Notes under the pieces: generated by a model
What the model was told of the DNA's origin: nothing
Database searches by the model: none
The model's input: only the letters and a program-made list of their open reading frames with translations
Translations under genes and position numbers: made by a program
Origin: Phyto melanocephala
Taxonomy: Eukaryota; Arthropoda; Insecta; Diptera; Rhinophoridae
Direction: 5' to 3'
NCBI GenBank assembly: GCA_941918925.1
Contig: OW799233.1
Coordinates: forward strand, 41,330,473 to 41,394,472
DNA: 64,000 nt
Shown here: positions 9,785 through 21,040 of the stretch, piece after piece
Layout of the letters: each line of letters starts with the position of its first letter
Numbering within the stretch: the stretch's first letter is position 1

Positions 9785-12098
9785 TATACCCGCCACTAAA
9801 AAAATGGTGGGGGTATATTCATTTTGTCATTCCGTTTGTAACACATCGAAATATCCATTTTAGACCCCATAAAGTATATATATTCTGAATCGGGGTTTGA
9901 TTTTATGACGATCTAGATATGTCCGTCCGTCTGTCCGTCTGTTGAAAGCACGATAGAGGTCGCACCGAAAAAGCTAGGGGGCTCAAATTTTGCCAGAATC
10001 TTTCTTATAGACAAGGTTTGTTTGGTATTGAAAATGGGCTAAATCGGAATATTAGGAAGAGAGTCATAGCTCGAAAAGCAAGAGTAGGTCGAAAAAACCG
10101 TGTCCTTCGAACATCGAATAAAATGGAATTGTGTCCAAACGCCTTAACGTAGACTCATGAAACTTCGAATATATATTTCCTGGGTAAAGACAATATTTTC
10201 CCCCGAAAATTGTTTAAATCTATGCATTAGGAAAGGAGTTATCGATCAAAATGTACGAAAATTTATACCGCACAGTGTATTTTTCGGTATATTTAAAAAC
10301 AAAAACGTCATAAAAGCAACAAAATTGGATGTACGACTCTGAAATTTTGCACACTTTGCTTTTTGGTGACACGCTTTCTTGTAACGGCAAATCAATGTGC
10401 CACGCCCACTTTTACGCCCACCTCCCATATAACGTTTTAACTAAAATTCATATAATTTCTCTATTAATAAAGATTTTGGAATAATAAAGGCCTATATTGA
10501 AACACCTCAGTTGTACTCATTCGCAAAAATAACTTTGACACGCCTACTATAACGCCCACTTTCACTTTTGAATTGTGTCCAGACGCATAAACGTAGTCAT
10601 GAAACTTCGAATATATATTTATCGAGTCAAAAGAATATTTTTCCCTGAAAATCGCTGAAATCTATGAATTAGGAAAAGAGTTATAGATAAGAATGTACGA
10701 AAATTTATACCGCACAGTGTATATTTCAAATTTAAAACGTAATAAAACTGACAAAACTATATGTACACTGCGACATTTATTGTACTGTAGCTAAATATAA
10801 GATAAAGATGATAAGATAGATGACTCTAATAGCAACTACTAGATGGCATGCTAACAACTTATGCTTATGTTCTCCTGAAATTATGCTCTATTAAAAATGG
10901 GAATTTAGGAAAATTTTGACCTAAGTAAAAAAAAATTATCTCTAAACATTATGAACAATTTATTTTCATGTACTATTTAATGGCTAACAAATTTTAAAAT
11001 TATACAAAACTTATTTCGTTTGAAAATCTTTTAAAAGCAAAATGTTATAGAAGTTTAAAAATCAAAATCTTACTAATAAATTTCCCGTTTTAGAAAAATG
11101 CAGAGAATGTATATTTTAAATCACCCTGTGGCCCTTAAAATTTAACCTTAAATTCACTTTCTTCCTCTTAAATTCATGTAAATTCTCTATGAATTAAGAT
11201 TTTGGAATACTAAAGGACTATATTGAAATATCTAAGTTATGTTTATTAGCAGAAACTTTATTGACACGCGTATTTTAACGGCCACTTTCATTGAAAGACT
11301 AAATTTACGAAAACATTTTACTAGCATACCGAAGTTATAATGGGTGGTTTAATTTTAAGGGACTATGTTGATTTTGAATAAAATACCAAATTTTTAGGAA
11401 ATTATTATCATTTATTTTTATAATGATAATATTTGTATGCTTCAATTATGTATGGAACAAAATATCGGCCAAATGGCCCCCAACCTAGGCGGCACACCAC
11501 GATCCGATAGTCCAAATTTTCAATGACACTGTTGATGCTCGATTGTTGGGCACGATGATGAGTCGAGGTTGCTTGCTCTTTTGCCACGTTATCGTGAAAA
11601 ACAGCAATGTTTCCCATTCAACGAACTAAGATGGCATTCACAGATGTTTTCACATTTCATACAGACCTGCTTTGCAGACATTTAAATATTTTTTACAATT
11701 CTCCTGATTGTGGACGAATTCGAACGATTATGTTGACCAAAAGAATCACGAAGTGCACGAAATGCATTTTGATTTGAACGCCCATTTTTATAAAAATCTT
11801 TAATATTTAAAAGCGTTGCTCGATTGCGTATCTTTCCACGGTTAAAATTGAGTTAGTTTGAGATTGAGAAATGTCAAATGAAATACGAGAAAAAAGTTGA
11901 AGGTTAGATGTGGTTCACCTTAAACATGGGCCCTTAAAATTCAACCACCCTCTACAAAGAAAGTGATACATATTTTATTATAAAAAGATTATTCTATAGC
12001 GATTAACAAAATAATAAATATTGTGCTTTAAATATACACAAAATTGGTGGTGGGTATAAAAGATTCGGCACAGCCGAATATAGTCCTCTTACTTGTTT
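9785..12098 (+). mobile_element. DINE-1-like subfamily II carrying a mariner MITE
   Basis: The 5' end is TATACCCGCCACTAAA followed by AATGGTGGGGGTATA. The body has the Prosite-like order 'gtccgtctgtccg', 'gtcgcaccgaaaaag' and 'ccacgcccac'. The 3' end is 'ggtggtgggtataaaag', hairpin ATTCGGCACAGCCGAAT, 'cctcttacttgttt'. The TATACCCGCCAC start and GTGGTGGGTATA near the 3' end are complementary, the subterminal inverted repeats expected of Helentron-derived elements. A 613-bp MITE sits inside (11340-11952). Confidence 0.82.
11340..11952 (+). mobile_element. Mariner-type MITE (TA target duplication)
   Basis: The ends are ATGGGTGGTTTAATTTTAAG and, inverted, CTTAAAATTCAACCACCCTC, flanked by TA on both sides. 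The empty site is seen in the sister element ('gttatacaaagaaagtg' near 5880). Within it are remnants of the same transposase family as at 3860-4835 (inverted: 'ggccgatattttgtt', 'gtcattgaaaatttgg'), so it is an internally deleted copy. Confidence 0.8.
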
Positions 12099-12187
12099 AT
12101 TTTTTATTTAATATATTATTTATATTATTATTATTTTTTTTTTAATTTTTTTTTTTTAATTTTTTATTTTTTTGTTTTATATATATT

Positions 12188-12885
12188 ACTAGCTAATACC
12201 CGGTGCGCTTCGCCACCCCAAATTTTAGTATTTAAATCATATGGCAGGTGCCACGCCCACTATTGGTAATGCACCCATTTTTTCCATAAATGTTTATTTG
12301 AATATCAAAGTTGCTTTTGCAAAATTTTAGTACTCTAATCGATATCGTTTTCCAAATATACGAATTTTAGTATTTAATAGGAGCCACGCCCACTATTGAT
12401 AATGCACCCATTTCTTGCCTAAATGTTCATTTGGGTGTCAAAGTTGCTCTTGCAAAATTTTACTACTCTATTCGATATCGTTTTCCAAATATATGAATTT
12501 TAGTATTTAATTCATGTGGCCACGCCTACTATTGCAAGTCCGCCCATTTTTTACCCAAATATTCGTGTGGATGTCAAAGTTTACCGTACTTAATTTAAAG
12601 ACTCTAGCTGCATTAACTTTCGTGATATATAATATTTAATACTTATTCTTTAATAGGGCGTGGGACCCCGCCCACTTACAATTTCAAGCCAAAGTATAGC
12701 CTATAGTTCCTTCCAGACATACAGGAAGATTCTGTAAAAATTTTAAGGAAATCGGTCCAGCCGGTTAACCGTCTATAAAGCACAAACAAACATACAAACA
12801 TACAAACATATAAACATACAAACATACAAACATATAAACATACAAACATACAAACACACATTGATTTTTATATATATAGATAACA
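12188..12885 (+). mobile_element. Short interspersed element with 140-bp internal repeats
   Basis: It starts actagctaatacccggtgcg and ends at a 'ggaaatcggtccagccgg' block, (CAAACATA)n and 'gatttttatatatataga'. Inside are about three 'ccacgcccactattg..atcgatatcgttttcc' units. The same right end recurs at 16740-16872. I recognise the plan as a widespread insect interspersed repeat but cannot assign its class. Confidence 0.6.
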
Positions 12886-12928
12886 TTTGATTTGTAAACC
12901 TATGATAAATTTCAAAGTCGTTTATGAA

Positions 12929-14131
12929 TTAGACCATGAATGTCTTACCTGAAATTAATGACTGTAAAGGTTCTGGTGGAGGAAGCAATTCAGGCAAAAC
13001 AACTTTACCGTTTGCACAACACATTCCAGGTGTCTCATTTTTGTATTTGAGTGCACTACAATATTGGCAAACTTTATTCATGCCACCTATTGCCACTAAT
13101 GGGTCTTCGGCATAATCAATATCAGTCCTGTAATTAAATGCAATACGTGCATATGTGTGAAATGCATTCCGATGACTAACCATTCGATTTCGATTTTGTT
13201 CACGGCGTAAGTTCAATTGTTCTATCCTCTCTGTTGCTCTCCTTGATGAGGTTCGAATCCGCTGAGCTTCTAAACGTTCTTCACCTTCCAACGGTGTCTC
13301 GGTGGCTCGTACTGTTGTGGCGTGACGTCGAATATCTTCAAGGCGTTCCTCACGCTGTAAGAAAGTTTCTGTGGCTCGTGATGATCTTGTACGATTTCGC
13401 TGAGTTTGAATACGTACTTCACGTTCCAACGATGTCTCGTTAGATCGAACTGCTACAGCATGATGTCGAAGACCTTCAAGGCGTTCTTCGTGTTGTAAAG
13501 GTGTTTCAGTGGCTCGGGATGTTGTGGTATGACTTTGCTGACTTTGAAGACGCCCTTCCCGTTGTAACGGTGTCTCATTAGCTCGTACTGCTTCAGCATG
13601 ATGTCGAATACGTTCTAGGCGTTCTACGCGTTCTAAGAATGTTTCTGTAGCTCGTGATGTTGAGGTACGACTTTGCTGACTTTGAAGACGCCCTTCCCGT
13701 TGTGACGGTGTCTCGTTAGCTCGTACTGTTTCAGCATGATGTCGAATACCTTCTAGTCGTTCTACGCGTCCTAACAATGTTTCTGTAGCTCGTGATATTG
13801 AGGTACGACTTTGCTGACTTTGAAGACGCCCTTCCTGTTGTGACGGTGTCTCGTTAGCTCGTGCTGTTACAGCATGATGTCGAAGACCTTCAAAGCGTGT
13901 TTCGCGTTCAGATCGTGTTTCAGAAGCTCTTGATGTTGATGATCGTGATCTTTCTCTTTGAAGACGTTCGTTATGCTGTTCATATGTTTCGGCAGCTCTA
14001 GAGGTTGAAGCTCGACTTCTTTCAGTTCTAAGGCGATCTTCACGCTCTTCTGAAGTTTCATTTTCTCTTTGCGATTGCAATGATTCTGCAGATTTGGTGC
14101 GTTTAGAAAGGGATGTTTTTTTTGGAGGCAT
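12929..14131 (-). CDS. Helitron/Helentron ORF fragment with 23-residue STPR-like repeats, 400 codons
   Basis: The start is ATG at 14131, and the frame is open to a TAA at 12929. Residues 1-25 are basic. Residues about 24-300 are twelve head-to-tail 23-residue repeats of the type RLxxxRxRxSTSRATET, rich in Arg, Ser and Thr, as in STPR DNA-binding repeats. From the third repeat they alternate between a 'RHHAxxVRANET' type and a 'QSQQSRTSTSRATET' type, forming a 46-residue higher-order unit. Near residue 355 comes CQYCSALKYKNETPGMCC..GKVxLP, the zinc-type segment found just before the Rep domain of animal Helitron proteins. The last residues cross a good donor (TCAG/GTAAGA at about 12950), so the true exon probably ends there. 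Rep and helicase parts are not in the window. Likely a DNA-binding N-terminal exon of a transposon protein. Confidence 0.75.
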   Translation of the reverse strand: MPPKKTSLSKRTKSAESLQSQRENETSEEREDRLRTERSRASTSRAAETYEQHNERLQRERSRSSTSRASETRSERETRFEGLRHHAVTARANETPSQQEGRLQSQQSRTSISRATETLLGRVERLEGIRHHAETVRANETPSQREGRLQSQQSRTSTSRATETFLERVERLERIRHHAEAVRANETPLQREGRLQSQQSHTTTSRATETPLQHEERLEGLRHHAVAVRSNETSLEREVRIQTQRNRTRSSRATETFLQREERLEDIRRHATTVRATETPLEGEERLEAQRIRTSSRRATERIEQLNLRREQNRNRMVSHRNAFHTYARIAFNYRTDIDYAEDPLVAIGGMNKVCQYCSALKYKNETPGMCCANGKVVLPELLPPPEPLQSLISGKTFMV

Positions 14132-14269
14132 TTTACTTGTAATTTTTTACAGTATATATTCACAAAAAAAAAACTTGAAACTTGTTCAGAATCAAAGATT
14201 CAATTAAATTATAAAATTGAATGTACGTCAAATTTATAATTTTTTAAATCTTAGGTAAGAAATTTCTTA

Positions 14270-15125
14270 CCAGGTCAGAAAATTTTCTTTAACAAAAAAT
14301 TACGGATAATAAATGTTTAAAAATGATTTTTTGAACCGATCACAGGTAAAAAAATTATTCACTTGCGTTGCAAAATTTAATGGGTTACAAATTTATATTT
14401 TTGGAATATTAGGTAACAAATTTTATTTCAGGTCAAATAATTTCTTATACCGAAAAAATTACAGGTAATAAAATGTAAAAACGTTTGCGGGGATCACAGA
14501 TTTGGTAATTACGGATAATAAATCTTTAAAAATGATTTTTTGAACCGATCACAGGTCAAAAAATTATTCACCTGCGTTGCAAAATTTAATGGGTTACAAA
14601 TTTATATTTTTGGAATATTGGGTAACAAATTTTATTTCAGGTCAAACAATTTCTTATACCGAAAAAATTACAGGTAATAAAATGTAAAAACGTTTCCGGG
14701 AATCACAGATTTGGTAATTACAGATAATAAATCTTTAAAAATGATTTTTGGAACCGATCACAGGTCAAAAAATTATTCACCTGCGTTGCAAAATTTAATG
14801 GGTTACAAATTTATATTTTTGGAATATTGGGTAACAAATTTTATTTCAGGTCAAACAATTTCTTATACAGAAAAAATTACAGGTAATAAAATGTAAAAAC
14901 GTTTGCGGGCATCACAGATTTGGTAATTACGGATAATAAATCTTTAAAAATGATTTTTTGAACCGATCACAGGTTAAAAAATTATTCACCTGCGTTGCAA
15001 AATTTAATGGGTTACAAATTTATATTTTTGGAATATTAGGTAACAAATTTTTTTTCAGGTCAATCAATTTCTTATACCGAAAAAATTACAGGTGATAAAA
15101 TTTAAAAACTTTTGCGGGGATCACA
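14270..15125. repeat. 209-bp tandem array, about four units
   Basis: The phrase 'ttgaaccgatcacaggt' recurs at about 14333, 14543, 14752 and 14960, and 'cctgcgttgcaaaatttaat' keeps the same spacing. Units are nearly identical and carry no coding signal. The array lies directly upstream of the 12929-14131 ORF, so it may belong to the same element, for example as its 5' end. Confidence 0.8.
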
Positions 15126-15129
15126 GATC

Positions 15130-16872
15130 TGGCAAGTGTCACGCCTACTATTACTAAATCAAACATTTCTTATTCAAATAATCATATAGACATAAAATTG
15201 TCTCTTGAAAAATTTGGGTACTTTAACTATTATCGCTTCCTTTATATACGATTTTTTGTATTTAATTCATATGAAAAGTGCCACGCCCACTATCACTAAA
15301 GCATTCGTTTCTTAACAAATTAGTCATATAGATGTCAAAGCTTTTCGTGCAAAAATTTGGGTACTCTAACTATTATCGCTTCCCGAATATACGAATTTTA
15401 GTATTCAATTGCTATGAGAGCTGCCACGCCCACTATTTCTAATGTACCCATTTTATTCCAGAAATGTTTATTTAGGTGTCAAAGTTGCACTGGCAAAATT
15501 TTAGTACTCTAATCGATATCGTTTTCCAGATATAAAAATTTTAGTATTTAATTCATATTGCAGGTGCCACGCCCACTATATCTAATGTACCCATTTTTTC
15601 CAAAAATGTTCACTTGGGTGTCAAAGTTGCATTTGTAGAATATTGGTACTCTAATCGATATCGTTTTCCAGATATACAAATTTTAGTATTTAATTCATAT
15701 GGCAGGTGCCATGCCCACTACTGCTAATGTACCCATTTTTTACAGAAATGTTTATTTGCATGTCAAAGTTGCTCTTACAAAATTTTAGTACTCTAATCGA
15801 TATCGTTTTCCAGATATACAAATTTTAGTATTTAATTCATATGGCAGGTGCCACGCCCACTATTGGTAATGTACCCATTTTTTCCAAAAATGTTTATTTG
15901 GATGTCAAAGTTGCCCTTGCAAAATTTTAGTACTCTAATCGATATCGTTTTCCAGATATACGAATTTTAGTATTTAATTCATATGGTGGGTGCCACGCCC
16001 ACTACTGATAATGCACCCATTTTTTCCAAAAATGTTTATTTGGATGTCAAAATTACTTTTGCAAAATTTTAGTACTCTAATCGATATCGTTTTCCAGATA
16101 TAAAAATTTTAGTATTTAATTCATATGGCAGGTGCCACGCCCACTATATCTAATGTACCCTTTTTTTCCAAAAATGTTCATTTGGGTGTCAAAGTTGCTC
16201 TTGTAGAATATTGGTACTCTAATCGATATCGTTTTCCAGATATACAAATTTTAGTATTTAATTCATATGGCAGGTGCCACGCCCACTATTGCCAATGTAC
16301 CCATTTTTTCCAGAAATGTTTATTTGGATGTCAAAGTTCCTCTTGCAAAATTTTAGTACTCTAATCGATATCGTTTTCCAGATATACAAATTTTAGTATT
16401 TAATTCATATGGCAGGTGCCACGCCCACTATTGCCAATGTACCCATTTTTTCCAGAAATGTTTATTTGGATGTCAAAGTTGCTCTTGTGAAATTTTACTA
16501 CTCTAATCGATTTCGTTTTCCAAATATACGAATTTTAGTATTCAATTCATGTGGCCACGCCTACTATTCCAAGTCCGCCCATTTTTTACCCAAATGTTCG
16601 TGTGGATGTCAAAGCTTACCGTACTTAATTTGAAGACTCTACCTGCATTAACTTTCGTGATATATAATATTTAATACTTATTCTTTAATAGGGCGTGGCA
16701 CCCCGCCCACTTACAATTTCAAACGAAAGTATAGCCTATAGTTCCTTCCAGACATACAGAAAGATTCTGTGAAAATTTCAAGGAAATCGGTCCAGCCGTT
16801 TAGCCGTCTATAAAGCACAAACAAACATACAAACATACAAACATACAAACACACATTGATTTTTATATATAT
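15130..16872 (+). repeat. 142-bp tandem array ending in an interspersed-element 3' end
   Basis: About ten units begin 'ccacgcccactat' (clear starts near 15424, 15566, 15708, 15850, 15992, 16134, 16276 and 16418) and contain 'ctctaatcgatatcgttttcc'. The first two units are more divergent. The array ends with the block shared with 12660-12885 (tccagccgttt, CAAACATA repeats, tatatatagaa). It looks like an expanded relative of the element at 12188-12885 that lacks its left end. Confidence 0.78.
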
Positions 16873-17359
16873 AGAAGATAGAAGATAGATAGATAACATA
16901 ATAATTTTTTTTTTAATTTTTTTTAAATTTTTTTTAAAATTTTTTTTTTTAATTTTTTTTTTAATTTTTTTTTTTTTTTTTGCTTTTTTAACATACATAC
17001 GTGAATTTATAATTTTACAATGGGACGTTTTTATATATGTATGTTTTTATATGTATGTACGTATTTCATATGGGATGAATGGTGATACAAACCACTGTTA
17101 TTGCATGACTACACGTTGTGAAGGGTATATAAGATTCGGCACGGCCGAATATAGCGCTCTTACTTGTTTTTAATAAAAGTTGTGTCAAATAAAATAAAAT
17201 TTTATTTTTAAATAAATTAAGATTATTTCATACAATTATATAAGTTTTACATTCTACTTGTATATGTAAGTCATACATTATTTTTTTTAGTTAATAATGA
17301 TAAAATAATTTTGAACTTCAGTATGGATTGTAAGTATAACATTTTTATCGTGTTTCATC

Positions 17360-18218
17360 CACTTCATCCAAATCTAAATCGATTTCGATTACGCAATCAC
17401 CTTCGACTTTCAGATTATGATAAAATTGGTGAAAACTTTTGTTTATTAACGGCAGCATCTCAATCAAATTTAGGTTTTTGTTAATTGAAGTAGGCAGCTC
17501 ACTGCTGTAGCTTTTGCTAAAAAGAACCTATTAAATTTTTAGATGACGCGGTTCGATATTTAACCTTTTGAACTGCTCTGCTAATTCTAGAGAATATTTG
17601 TATTGTAAAATTCCTGGTAGTTTCTTTTCATAACGCATCCAACGAACAAGCTTCCATTCGAATTTTTCACCTAAAAATAATAAACAAAGTAAGATGATAT
17701 ACAAAAATGGTAAATATTTAGATTAGTTAAACAAACCTGCAATGTTACATGTTTTTCAAATATATCTTTCTTTAAACAAAGATTTAAAATCAAAAAAGTC
17801 TTCTTGTTTCAATGCGTGAACTTTATACTTCGCTGCATTTCTGTCTACAGTTTCCCAACTCATGTGTTTCTTTAGCAGAAATAACTTGATTTTTGTACGT
17901 TACATACTCTTTTCCCAGATTTTTATTGCGTCTATTATCTTTTATTTTAAGTGATGAACTTGGCAACTCATTTTCATTTTGTTCACGTGATTCGAAATTG
18001 TTCAAGTTAGCTTCTAAGATAGCTCCCATTGCCCTAATACTCTCTGACGAACTATTTAATTCTGATTCTGAAATTCTTCTCGAAGGAATAAAATCCGAAT
18101 CATCGAAGTCAGTTTCGTGAAATACATCCTCTTCACTTTCGCTGTCAATTTCTCCAACACTACTATTAACAACTTTGTTATATTTTGACTGAAGTAAAAG
18201 CAACATAAATATATTCAA
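17360..18218 (-). pseudogene. Eroded transposon-associated ORF
   Basis: Reading leftwards: an acidic Ser/Glu/Asp-rich start (SSVGEIDSESEEDVFHETDF, from about 18165) leading to 'NLGKEYVTYKNQVISAKE' near 17890. After a gap come 'EKFEWKLVRWMRYEKKLPG' and 'KYSLELAEQFKRLN' near 17560-17670, then 'SYSSELPTSINKN' and 'SFHQFYHNL' near 17420-17510. These pieces lie in different frames with stops between. The pattern reminds me of an uncharacterised arthropod mobile-element protein, but I cannot name the family. It is not functional as it stands. Confidence 0.45.
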
Positions 18219-18680
18219 TCAATTCCACATCGTGTGAGGTTGCTGTCTCATAGAGAAGCTGCTTCCATATTGATTCTTCTTCGCTAGCTTAACTTTCCAG
18301 ACTATTTTTTTCTAAACATGCTTCTACTTCATCTTTCAAAACCGGGTTTTGCCTTGCCATAGCTGTAAGCATACGTCCTCTATTCATTTTGTTTATATAA
18401 TTCTCAAACAGAGACCAAAAAGTTATTCTGAAACCAATGCGATACGAACCTGTTTTGTTGAAATTAAAAATGCTACTGGCGAAATTTAATTATTTTTCTT
18501 ACGAAGTTCTTTGTTGACAATCGTATGCAATAAATGCAAAAGCAACGCAGTTACTAAGCACTCTGTTCAAGCATAAAACTTAGATGAATAAAGAAAATAA
18601 CGTATATTTCTACAAAAATCAACTTAATTATTTGTATTTTGTCGTATAATGCATTTGACAAAACCCCGTATACAAACATA

Positions 18681-20070
18681 ACAAGTAAGAGCACTATATT
18701 CGGCTGTGCCGAATCTTTTATACCCACCACCAATTTTGTGTACATTTAAAGCACAATATTTATTATTTTGTTAATCATTTTGGAATAATCTCTTTATAAT
18801 GAAATATGTATCACTTTCTTTGTAGAGGGTGCTTAAATTTTAAGGGGCCCATGTTGTTGAAGGTGAACTACACCTAGTCTCTAAATTTGGTTTCTGCATT
18901 TCATTTGACATTTCTCAATCTGAAACTTACTCAATTTGATCCGTTGAAAAATACGCAAATGAGCAACGCTTTAAAGTTATTCACGTTTTTTATAATAATG
19001 GGCGTTCAAATCAAAATGCATTTTGTGCACTTCGTAATTCTTTTGATCAACATAATCGTTCAAGTTCGTCCACAATCGGGAGAATTGTAAAAAATATTTA
19101 AATTTCTGCAAAACAGGTCTGTATAAAATGTTAGAAAATCTGTGAATGCCTTCTTAGTTCGTTGAATAGGAACCACTGCTGTTTTTTGCGATAGAGTGGC
19201 AAAAGAGCAGTCAACCTCGACTCATCATCATGCCCAACAATTGAGCATCAACATTGTCATTGAAAATTTGGACCATCAGATAGAGGAGTGGCACCAAGGA
19301 TGGGGGGGGGGGGGGGGTGTGCATTTGGCCGATATTTTGTTAAATACATAATTGCACCATACAAATATTATCATTATAAAAAGAAATGATAATAATTTCG
19401 ATATGATAGTAAAATGTTTTCGTAAATTTAGTCTTCTAGTGAAATTGGGCGTTAAAGTAGGCGTGTCAATAAAGTTTCTGCTAATAAATACAACTTAGAT
19501 ATTTCAATATAGTCCTTTATTTTCCCAAAAACTTTATTAATAGAGAAATTACATAAACCGTTATATGGGAGGTAGGCGTTAAAGGATATACGTAGCAAAT
19601 TTGATCATCATACCTCTAATTTTGGCGGTTATATGAGCTTTTAAATTTCATTAACGGTAGATAACGTGAAAAGTGGGCGTTATAGTAGGCGTGTCAAAGT
19701 TATTTTTGCTAATGACTACAACTAAGGTATTTCAATATAGTCCTTTATTATTCCAAAATCTTTATTAATAGAGAAATTATATGAATTTCAGTTAAACCGT
19801 TATATGGGAGGTGGGCGTAAAAGTGGGCGTGGCACATTGATTTTCCGTTACAGGAAAGCGTCTCACCGAAAAGCAAAGTGTGCAAAATTTCAGAGTCGTA
19901 CATTAAATTTTGTTGCTTTTATGACGTTTTTGTTTTTAAATATACCGAAAAATACACTGTGCGGTATAAATTTTCGCACATTTTGATCGATAACTCCTCT
20001 CCTAATGCATAGATTGAGATAATTTTCGGGGAAAAATATTGTTTTTACCATTTTTTTAGTGGCGGGTATA
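18681..20070 (-). mobile_element. DINE-1-like subfamily II carrying a mariner MITE, reversed
   Basis: On the - strand it starts at TATACCCGCCAC (end near 20070) and finishes with the hairpin and CTTACTTGT at 18681. The body includes 'cccatataacgg' and 'acgcccac' blocks. It contains the same mariner MITE at the same internal site as the 9785-12098 copy, so the two descend from one composite. Confidence 0.8.
18825..19399 (-). mobile_element. Mariner-type MITE inside the reversed DINE, one end lost
   Basis: The left end is GAGGGTGCTTAAATTTTAAG after TA. The body matches 11340-11952 inverted ('gagcatcaacattgtcattg', 'ttggccgatattttgtt'). The far terminal repeat is deleted: at about 19399 the sequence jumps into DINE sequence. 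A run of 16 G at 19302-19317 sits in the transposase-derived part. Confidence 0.7.
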
Positions 20071-20084
20071 AAAATTTTACTCTT

Positions 20085-20850
20085 GTAGCCCATAGGTTTG
20101 AGGATAGTCCAGGATTGTCAATTTTTCGTTCATCTTTAGGATTAAGAACTCCGAAATCGGTAAAACACCATATTATGCATAAAGGCTTAGGTCCTAAAGC
20201 TCAAGGAGCTCAGTTTACAAAATCACTCCAGCCTAGCAACCATCAACAATGTCGTATTTGGTGCGCTGTTTGGTTTGGAGTTGTCATTAGACCTAAGTTT
20301 TTTTTCGAAAATGAAGCTGGAACAACTGTTATGTGAAATGAATTGCTTTATCGAAAGTTCATAATTTTGTATAGCAGAAATTAATAGATGTTATTGTGGA
20401 AGACTTCTTTTGTTCATCTAAAAGACGCTATGTTTCCAAACAAGTAACAATGTCATATTGTGAATCCTCGAAGAGGTGTTACGATTCGCAAATGTTATCT
20501 TGTGATTTGACCTTTGCACCTTTTTTTAGGGGTACGTGAATGATATATCAATGGCCTACAATTGATTTAACTTCTTAAAGGTATAATTTGTGAAGTGAAC
20601 AAGGACTTACAACAGTAAATGTGAAAATCGGAAAATTTCAGGCAGTAAAAAGCCATGGCAGTGTACTTATCTGGCTGATATTGTTTTCTCTTATTAATGG
20701 CGTATCCTCCTATTTACAATTAAATAAACACTCGATTATTTTTCTTAATTACTATACTTTTATATTTTTTTTTTTTACTTTTTCTATAGAATGGAACCTC
20801 TTATTGAAAAAAAAACTTTTTATAAATCAAATAAGTTAGAGAGAATTAAA
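20085..20850 (+). pseudogene. Tc1/mariner-type transposase remnant
   Basis: An open stretch at 20115-20336 reads 'LGLRTPKSVKHHIMHKGLG' then 'QQCRIWCAVWFGVVI' and 'FFFENEAGTTV', the mid-domain of the same kind of transposase as at 3860-4835 with an internal deletion. Downstream frames are closed by stops. Terminal repeats are not visible. Confidence 0.6.
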
Positions 20851-21040
20851 ATTATAAATAAAGAAAGACAAAAGTGAATTGTATCAATACTAGATAGATA
20901 GATAATGAAATGTAGAATTGCTAGATTCAATCAAATGTGATTTTGGCAGTTATCAATGATGTTCAACAACACTTTACCAAATATTTTGTGCTTAATTGTG
21001 AAAATATAAAGAAGGCAACACAATAGTTACCGAAGTCACT

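Larger units (their letters stand above)
9332..17169 (+). mobile_element. Outer DINE-1-like subfamily I element split by nested insertions
   Basis: The 5' half (9332-9783) begins TATACCCTTCACACAGTG and runs through the usual body to the poly-A/T centre. The matching 3' end is at about 16980-17169: 'catgactacacgttgtgaagg', the hairpin ATTCGGCACGGCCGAAT and CTTGTTT. The uninterrupted sister at 21553-22321 is only about 770 bp, so the 7 kb in between is extra: a subfamily II element, two tandem arrays and a Helitron-type ORF. That they were inserted into this element is an inference from the order of the parts. Confidence 0.65.

Noticed and set aside
15420..16560. CRISPR-like regular repeats
   Set aside because: The whole 142-bp unit is repeated with no variable spacers, in a eukaryotic transposon context.
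16125..16633. A small repeat protein (MAGATPTI... frames)
   Set aside because: The frame is open only because the DNA unit lacks stops in that phase; it opens and closes with each unit and has no start context or splice signals.
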